From: Sordariomycetes sp. S80-01Y
Taxonomy: Eukaryota > Ascomycota > Sordariomycetes
DNA length: 64,000 nt
NCBI GenBank assembly: GCA_037042185.1
Contig: JAXQJY010000024.1
Coordinates: 1,116,001 to 1,180,000, forward strand
Direction of reading: 5' to 3'
The notes under the pieces are model-generated. The model saw only the letters and a program-made list of their open reading frames with translations. It did not search any database and had not been told where the DNA came from. Below, in pieces: positions 57,801-64,000 of the stretch (position 1 is its first letter; every line of letters begins with the position of its first letter). The position numbers and the translations under genes are program-made.

Positions 57801-59632
57801 TCCTCGAGTTCTGCGACCTGGGCGGAGCGGGTCTCAATCTCCTCGGTAGACTCTTCGATGGTGCGGTCTGCCTCGTCCTTGGTGCTCTCGGCATTGGCAA
57901 TGGTCTTTTCGAGCTTTTCCTTCTTCGTCTCAAGGAACTTGCGCTTCTCATCGAATTTGACGCGCTCCTGCTCAAACTTGGACATTTCCTTGGTGAGAGC
58001 TTGCGTCTGCTTCTCCTGCTCTGCAAAGCTCTTGTTGCCCTGAGCGTACTGCTGTTCGAGGTCTTTGATTTGCTGCTCGCCGCCCTGATGCTTCTCCAGC
58101 TCCGCGTCCAATTGAGACTGCATTTGGTTTATCGCCTCCTGGGTGACTGCGAGATTGTCGTGGCACTCGTGGGTGAAGAGCTGGTACAAGGCCGACTGCT
58201 TCATGGCCAGATCGTTCTCGTCGCGCATGAATGCTAGAGCCTTATCCTTCTTGTCTTCAAGGCTGTTCTTCTCCTTTTCAACGTGTTGCACGCGACCATT
58301 CTTCTCAGCGCAGACCTCATTAAGGGTCTCGACCTCGGTCGCAGACTCCTCGATCGGGGTCTTGTACTTGGAAGTGCCGATGATGTCCTCGAGATACTCC
58401 AAAAGACCATCGTCATGCTCGTTAGGAGCCTTGGGTTTCATCTGCGCGATGGACTCGACCTCACCCTGAAGGATGAGGAAGCGTTTGTGGTCGAGATCAA
58501 CGCCGCGATCCTTGAGCAAGGTGGTAACGGCTGTGAAATTGGATGTCTTGCCGTCAATATAATAACTACTCGAGTTGTTCTTGAAGGCCTTTCGGGAGAT
58601 GATGAGCTGCGAGTTGGGCACGACCTCGCTGCCGCCGCCGGGCTTATCCATCACTTCCTCAAAATGGACGGCCACTTCGCAGTGGTCCAGATTGGGGAAC
58701 TCGGCGGAGTTGTGGATGAGGGCTGATATCTTGCCCTGTCGCATCTTGCTAGCGCGGAATCCAAAGACGAACAGTAGGGAGTCAATGACGTTGGACTTGC
58801 CAGAACCGTTGGGACCGACCACGGAGGAGAAAGACGCGTGGAAGGGGCCAACCTCCTGTCTGCCGGCGTAACTCTTGAAGTTGTTCAAGATCAGATACTT
58901 CAGAACAGTCCGCGATTTGGGCGTTGTCTCCTCAACAAAGGGGATGGTGGTCATGGTGCGCGACTTGATCATCACATCGAGAGGCTGATCCATGATGCTG
59001 CGGTTGAACTTGTTGGCGCGCACTGTTGTCATCGGGTCGTCCCGGAAAGGCGCATTGATCGTGTTGGTGGTGATGTCGGCCAGGGGTGTTGCTGGCGCAG
59101 CAAGTGTGCGTTGCGCCTCCGGGGAGATGGTAGTCTGCGGCGTTGGCGGCGCGAGGTTGGCGGAAGCCATCGAAGCTCGCGGGCCGGCGGTGCTCGTGCG
59201 CTTCTTGGGCGTTGCTTGCGGAGTTGTGGCTGGAATTTGTGTAGCATCCATGTTCTCATCCTGCTCCTCCTCCTTCACTGCTGTGACGTCTGCTGCTGAT
59301 GCGTCCACATCGTCGGCAACCTTTGTCGTCACGTCTTCGATGTCGGCCTCAAGCTCGGGCTCAGGCTCAGGCTCAGGCGTCTTCCTAGGACGACCTCTTC
59401 GTCTAGGCGCAGGTGCCGGGGCTGGATCCGCAGCGGGTGCTGAAGATTTGCGGCCAGCTCTGGTTGATCGCCTCGAGGTCTGCGAGGTCTGTGATGTGTC
59501 TTGAGCGAACTCGTCCTCCTCATCGTCGTGGATCTTGGTGGCTGAAGTTGAGGCTATCGAGGTGTTTGAAATCTCGTCGTCGGAGTCCACTATGGCAGTG
59601 CGCCGCGTCGTGCGCCGCGATCGAGTCGCCAT
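54897..59632 (-). CDS. smc4: Condensin subunit Smc4
   Basis: Two exons on the minus strand (59632-55244 and 55145-54897; 98-nt phase-0 intron) encode 1,545 residues. An acidic, disordered N-terminal extension (~1-230) precedes the ATPase head: Walker A GPNGSGKSNVIDSLLFVFG at ~270-290. Two long coiled coils flank a hinge at ~750-930 (MKDSGRIDGFHGRLGNLGTI, KRWRVVTLAGELIDKSGTMS, then GGG). The C-terminal head has the signature LSGGEKTLSSLALVFALHHY and Walker B LYVMDEIDAALDF; the last exon completes it with NVSIVANYIKERTKNAQFIV. An acidic insertion near ~1220-1280 (PADGDEEMADAST) interrupts the second coiled coil. RSxxR-type heads plus hinge identify Smc4, the partner of Smc2 in condensin, which compacts mitotic chromosomes. 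The frame extends 69 codons upstream of the chosen ATG but that part is not SMC-like. Confidence 0.96.
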
Positions 59633-59963
59633 TGTGTCGTTTGTCGTGGGTGTCGGATGTCGTTGGACGAGGGAAGCGACCAGAGATTGTTGATGTTGGA
59701 CCCCGCGTCGCGACCCTCGGTGCGGTGATTGTTTGGAAATGACCCGATTCGGACTAGCGTAATGTAAACAAGGCACCCAGCAGACAACAATGCTGCCACA
59801 GTGTGGCGCTAACCGCTGTGCCCCCCCACACGAAGCCACGTGACACCGCGCTCGGGCGGTTTGCAGAATGACGATAGCTTCATTGGTCTGTTGAAGCTTC
59901 TACGAGAGGCCTACTTCGCAATTGGATACGCCATTGCCTATCGACGACTCGCACATCCCCGGC
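59633..59963. promoter_or_regulatory. Short divergent promoter between SMC4 and the ELYS-like gene
   Basis: 331 nt between divergent start codons. Includes a CCACGTGACA element (59837-59846) with the CACGTG E-box core, and a C-rich run at 59821-59827. Confidence 0.55.
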
Positions 59964-60921
59964 ATGTTCGACTACAGGGATTTCCAGCAGGTCTTTCCTG
60001 CTGGTGCTCAGCTGCCCTACGATCGCGAAGCCCAGGCCAACATCCAGGACTCCCGCAAAGCCTTCGATGGCGCCCTCTTCATCGACCGCGTCATGAACGC
60101 GCTGGGCCTCGGCAAAGGCAAACTTTTCCCTCCCGCCTCAGATGAAGCTCTTCGAAAGCTTCACCAGCATGTCTGCGATGCCGGCATGTCCCTGCACCAC
60201 AAGTTCTCTCTGCTCTACTACATCCTTCTCGACTTCGACGACCCTAGCGCGCGCACGCAGGCGTCCGACGACTTTGCTACCGCCTCAGGCATGCCCAAGA
60301 ACTACCAGATTTTTATGAAGGGGCTATGGTATCTGGATCAGAAGGAGTTCGAGGTACGTTCTGGTCAATTGATGCAGTCGCAACTAAAAACTAACAAAAC
60401 CTCAGCAAGCACTCGAGTACATAGCCCATCCCTCGCTGATACCCGATTTTGCCGACGACATCCTCATCGCTCTCGTCCGCAATGGCCAGGACACTCTTGC
60501 GCTATCCTACTATCACACCGTTACACCCATCCTCAGCACTTCGACCGCGTTGGAGCTCCTCTTCGAAGCCATGGCACGCACCAACACCACCGAAGCACTG
60601 TTGTTTTCCCGCACGCAGCCCGAACACACCCGCGAGGCGCTCTTCGGACGACTCGTATCTGTTGCCCTGAGCGACAAGCATGCAGACTACTCCAGGGCCG
60701 AGCTGCTGGCCTTTCTACCTTTCGAGGGCGAGGAGGAGGTTTGGTTTGAGGAGCACTTGTTGCATGGCGAGGGCAGGAACCTCAAGAGAGCAAAGGATAC
60801 GCTGCTTATTCGCAAGATTGCCGGCGACAAGTTCAACGAGATTGCGCACATCAAAGGCGCTGGGCAGTGGGGGCCCATTCTGGAGGGCATCAAGGCCGGG
60901 ACGGATGGTCAAGCACCATAA
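59964..60921 (+). CDS. ELYS-domain protein (nuclear pore assembly factor-like)
   Basis: Two exons (59964-60353, 60406-60921; 52-nt intron, GTACGT donor, phase 0) encode 301 residues. The helical ELYS-like domain (PF13934 type) occupies most of the length: a MFDYRDFQQVFPAG start, RVMNALGLGKGKLFPPASDE, HHKFSLLYYILLDFDD, PKNYQIFMKGLWYLDQKEFE across the splice, and HPSLIPDFADDILIALVRNG. In animals ELYS seeds nuclear-pore assembly on chromatin; the fission-yeast relative Ely5 is a Nup107-160-linked nucleoporin, and the fungal proteins consist of little more than this domain. The frame stays open 23 codons upstream but has no earlier ATG, so 59964 is the start. It is head to head with condensin SMC4. 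Confidence 0.88.
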
Positions 60922-62212
60922 ACATGCGCCTCACCGTCGTCGAGATCGAGGCATGAGTCGAACTGTTTTCTAAGCATAGCGCCGGCGTTCTGAATTGATG
61001 TGTTAGTGCAATACCCCTTAACAGTTGCCAGAAGCATGTCACTGTATTCTAGCGCCGTGGAATGCTGGCCGCTGCATCTGTGATTCTGAGACCTTGCCTG
61101 AATGTGGACGTTAGTTCTGGTGGTCTCTCTCCTCACCATGCTAGTAGCGAGAGATATTGAGCCACAATCAGTGGCACTGACCACACGGTTCAGCTTAGCC
61201 GTGGAATTTCCAGCTAGTCGACAATTACTAGAGTTTGCTTTCGATACACAGCAACTATTGATACAAGGAGCGTAGTTTACTCCAGTTCCCGTTGTAGATG
61301 GCCTTTGAGATGATTCCACGTACTGCTGGCAGCACTTGGTTGGGCGAGAGCTGCTCGCGGAGTACGTTAGCATACAGGTACGCATCTATCGTGGAACCGT
61401 TGCATTCCCATAAAACTGTGCCTACTACGCGCCAGGAATTACTACCTGATTGGAGTTTCCGCTCTTGTGCATATGGAGTCTCTTCTGGTCCACAACCATC
61501 CATACCTTGTCAAATGTCCCGATGTTCCGAAGCACTTTTGACTTGTCTAGATAGGTCTGTGGTGCCTCGGCAGCTTGTGAAGCCTTCGACCTTCGAAGCA
61601 GCAAGGCAGAGTGTTTTACGAGAAAGCCTGGGAAGGTAACGGCAACTTCAGATTCAGATTACGAGTGTCTAAGTCGAAAGAAATGACGGCCGCGTCTTTG
61701 GTAGCTTGTCTTCCGCAAATCGAGTAGCGGACGATCTCAGACAGCCCGGGCTGCTTTGATGCCTCGCTCTAGAACTGTGCGATGAGATGCGAAATTCCCG
61801 CACATGCAACCTTCGATTGCGTGTCGAGGGCCTTCAACCACCCCTTTGGTCCGGAACGAGCACTCGCGAGGGATTTCAATTTAGGTAGTCTTCTTCTCAG
61901 CCGTGTCGAGCCGAGGGTTCAAGTTAGGGATACGCGGTGATTCTACTGCATTGTAAGCTTCGTTGATGTCTAGTAAAGAGGGGTGCGGGCTGGAAAGGGG
62001 CCTCCCGTCTTCGGCAATGTGTTGCTAATACGATGCGTTGAGTTGTTGAGTCAATCGGCACGGCAGACCGGTACCCACTCGAGCTTCTTAAGCCGTCGCC
62101 CATTGCGACATCCCCTCATCCGCGGTACTTTAACTGTACGATTTTTCCAGAAGCAATCTTTTGAATAGTCGACCTCCCTGATCACGATACACCCTAAAAT
62201 CACATAGCGAAG
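60922..62212. other. Intergenic 60922-62212
   Basis: 1.3 kb. Minus-strand frames at 60909-61503 are Cys-containing and are discussed as a weak candidate for a small secreted protein. From ~61,620 to the biotin synthase start nothing coding is seen. Confidence 0.5.
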
Positions 62213-63468
62213 ATGTTTCTCAACCAACAGATGCGGAGGGTGGCTTCAACCATAGCTCACACCAAGTCTCCACTACGACTCCCGCTCCAGCACTACTCGA
62301 CAATTGCCGGTCACGAATCACAACAGTCGCTCCCTGCATCCCCACCACCAGGACACCTTAATCATGGCAAGGTCGAGGAAGACAGGAAACGGCGGGCGGC
62401 GAAAACCCTCGCCGATGCTGTTGCTGCGAAGCAGATACGGCACAACTGGACAAAGGAGGAGATCTCAGCTATATACCACCAGCCGTTGATGGAGCTGGCC
62501 TTTCAATCCGTGAGTCATTCGATAAGGGACTGTCGTTGGCAGTCTTGACTGTAAAGTCTGGCAGCTGACCTTGTTGCGCAAAGGGCACAGTTCACCGTCG
62601 CTTCCACAACCCTGCAGAGGTTCAGCTCTGCACTTTGATGAACATCAAAACTGGCGGCTGCACCGAAGACTGCTCGTACTGCGCCCAGTCCACACGATAC
62701 CAGAAAGGCACCGGCCTCGAGGCGAAAAAGGTCGAGACCGTCGACTCCGTGCTGGAAGCCGCCCGCGTGGCGCGTAGCAGGGGCAGCACAAGGTTCTGTA
62801 TGGGCGCAGCGTGGCGTGACATGCGCGGACGCAAAAATGCCCTGAAGAACATCAAAGCCATGGTGCAAGGGGTTCGGGCCTTGGGCATGGAGTCTTGTGT
62901 GACTCTGGGTATGATTGACGCCGAGCAGGCCAAAGAGCTCAAGGAAGTTGGCCTGACGGCGTACAACCACAACGTCGACACGAGCCGAGAGTTCTACCCA
63001 TCCATCATCTCTACTAGAAGCTATGATGAGCGTCTGAAGACTCTAGGACACGTTCGCGATGCCGGTATCAACGTCTGCTCTGGCGGCATTCTGGGTCTCG
63101 GAGAAACCTCCCAGGATCGCGTCGGCCTTCTGCATACTGTTTCGACTCTGCCCTCTCACCCCGAGAGCTTTCCCGTGAATGCCTTGGTGCCCATCAAGGG
63201 TACGCCGCTGGGAGACCGACCACCCATCGAGTTCTCAAGCATGCTCAGGACCATTGCAACAGCGCGCATTCTCATGCCTGCAACCATCATCCGAATCGCG
63301 GCTGGTCGAAAAACAATGTCCGAGGAACAGCAGGCCCTTTGCTTCATGGCTGGAGCCAACGCTGTCTTCACCGGGGAGAAAATGCTGACAACGGACTGCA
63401 ACAACTGGGATGAGGACAGTGTAATGTTCAGCCGTTGGGGACTGCAGCCCATGCAACCTAGATCGTGA
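62213..63468 (+). CDS. bioB: Biotin synthase
   Basis: Two exons (62213-62509, 62584-63468; 74-nt intron, GTGAGT donor and GCTGACC branch, phase 0) encode 393 residues. A Ser/Arg-rich N-terminus (NQQMRRVASTIAHTKSPLRL) is a likely mitochondrial presequence. The radical-SAM cluster motif C-x3-C-x2-C is at residues 125, 129 and 132 (GGCTEDCSYCAQS), after the conserved PAEVQLCTLMNIKTG block. Cys residues in CMGAAW, ESCVTLG and NVCSGGILG fit the ligands of the second, [2Fe-2S], cluster that gives up sulfur, with YNHNVDTSREFYP and INVCSGGILGLGE as family hallmarks. The enzyme turns dethiobiotin into biotin in mitochondria, the last step of the pathway. No other bio gene is nearby. Confidence 0.96.
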
Positions 63469-63813
63469 TGAGATCCTCCATAGCTAATACTACGGCTTAG
63501 AGTTGCGGTGAGCTGAGACCTTACAGAAACCGCGATCAGTACCTAGGACTCCTTAGCCATCGCGATGCGCCTGTCAGCCGAGCCGATTACACCAAAAGGA
63601 GATGACGTGAGACTTACACTAGGACGAACTGACTAAGACGCCCGACAGTCTCATGGAATATATCATGATTTGCAGAAGAACAGAAAAGGAAGAAAAGGAA
63701 GAAAAGGAAGAAAAGGAAGAAAAGGCCGTAGAGGGCGAAGTGCTAGAAGAGACTCGCGACAAGTAGGCCATCGTTGGGCATGACATGGCCCCTAGGCCCA
63801 CGCTGAAGGTCAA
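63469..63813. other. Convergent spacer 63469-63813
   Basis: 345 nt between the ends of the biotin synthase and GMC oxidoreductase genes; contains the purine tandem repeat at 63682-63725. Confidence 0.5.
63682..63725. repeat. 9-bp purine tandem repeat (AGAAAAGGA)x5
   Basis: Four perfect copies of AGAAAAGGA and most of a fifth, in the spacer between two convergent genes. Confidence 0.9.
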
Positions 63814-64000
63814 TTACTGAAGTATCTTCTCTGCGCAAGTCATCCCTGTGACATACGCAACGGCTTGCGTGTGTCCGCTGACAAGGACGGGAACGACGCT
63901 CATGTCAGCTACACGGAGGTTCTCAATGCCCATAACCTTGAAATCGCTATCAACTACCGCATCGGATTCTCCACGCTTCCCCATCTTTAGGGTTCCGGTC
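63814..64000 (-). CDS. GMC oxidoreductase, C-terminal end (partial)
   Basis: The minus strand from the window edge to the stop at 63814 encodes ~61 residues without a start codon. The sequence is the last segment of the glucose-methanol-choline oxidoreductase family: TGTLKMGKRGESDAVVDSDF, KVMGIENLRVADMSVVPVLV, SGHTQAVAYVTGMTCAEKIL. The 'GT.KMG' loop normally follows the first catalytic His, and SGHTQ holds the His/Asn-type second catalytic site in the position of 'NNHTQ' or 'NGHPQ'. Members are FAD enzymes that oxidise alcohols, choline, glucose or lignin-derived aryl alcohols. The rest lies beyond the window, so the subfamily cannot be named. Confidence 0.88.
   Translation of the reverse strand, partial: TGTLKMGKRGESDAVVDSDFKVMGIENLRVADMSVVPVLVSGHTQAVAYVTGMTCAEKILQ

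Noticed and set aside
59633-59839. 69-residue N-terminal extension of SMC4
   Set aside because: In frame but not SMC-like, and it would leave almost no promoter towards the ELYS-like gene; more likely 5' UTR.

Overview
The window is nuclear DNA of a filamentous ascomycete (Pezizomycotina). The grounds are short spliceosomal introns of about 46-150 nt with GT(A/G)NGT donors and CTAAC/CTGAC branch sites, moderate GC, and the gene families present: a TRI12-type MFS pump, ApsB/Mto1-type MTOC protein, GH18 chitinase, DUF1479 and DUF1993 proteins, fungus-type UBI3, and a fungal_trans-type regulator. I cannot fix the genus. I support 26 protein-coding genes (two cut by the window edges) and one cytochrome P450 relic. 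I see no rRNA, convincing tRNA, CRISPR array, intact transposon or recognisable viral element.

Layout. 1-4.1 kb: 3' part of an MFS efflux pump, a four-pass MARVEL-like protein, and a tiny hydrophilic stress-type protein. 4.7-13.9 kb: the large coiled-coil MTOC protein (Mto1/ApsB type), a DUF1479 protein, a DUF1993 protein and a small Mrx7-like protein. 14.8-19.0 kb: two adjacent minus-strand genes for single-pass, lectin-propeller-like membrane proteins. 19.9-24.9 kb: a transcription factor with an incomplete zinc cluster, convergent with a Na+/H+ antiporter. 24.9-28.2 kb has no gene I can support. 28.2-41 kb is the accessory-looking part: glutathione transferase, an unknown coiled-coil nuclear-looking protein, a five-exon sterol C24-methyltransferase, an Mpv17/Sym1 protein, a P450 relic, a class II aldolase/adducin protein and an ACS-family MFS transporter. 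41.7-45 kb: an RG-rich, low-complexity protein ending in a Cys-pair cluster, and a GH18 chitinase.

45.4-49.6 kb is a ribosome-making neighbourhood: NOP56, then UBI3 (ubiquitin-eS31) and RPS26 head to head. 50.5-53.9 kb encodes a 1,129-residue secreted mucin-like protein. 54.9-60.9 kb pairs condensin SMC4 head to head with an ELYS-domain protein, only about 330 bp apart. 62.2-63.5 kb is biotin synthase, followed by the C-terminal end of a GMC oxidoreductase at the window edge.

Exon structures below come from splice consensus, phase agreement and family conservation; no transcript evidence was available. The observations most worth following are the tandem lectin-like pair, the Cys-pair-tailed protein, the half zinc cluster, and a coding-like open frame without a start near 33.0-33.3 kb.
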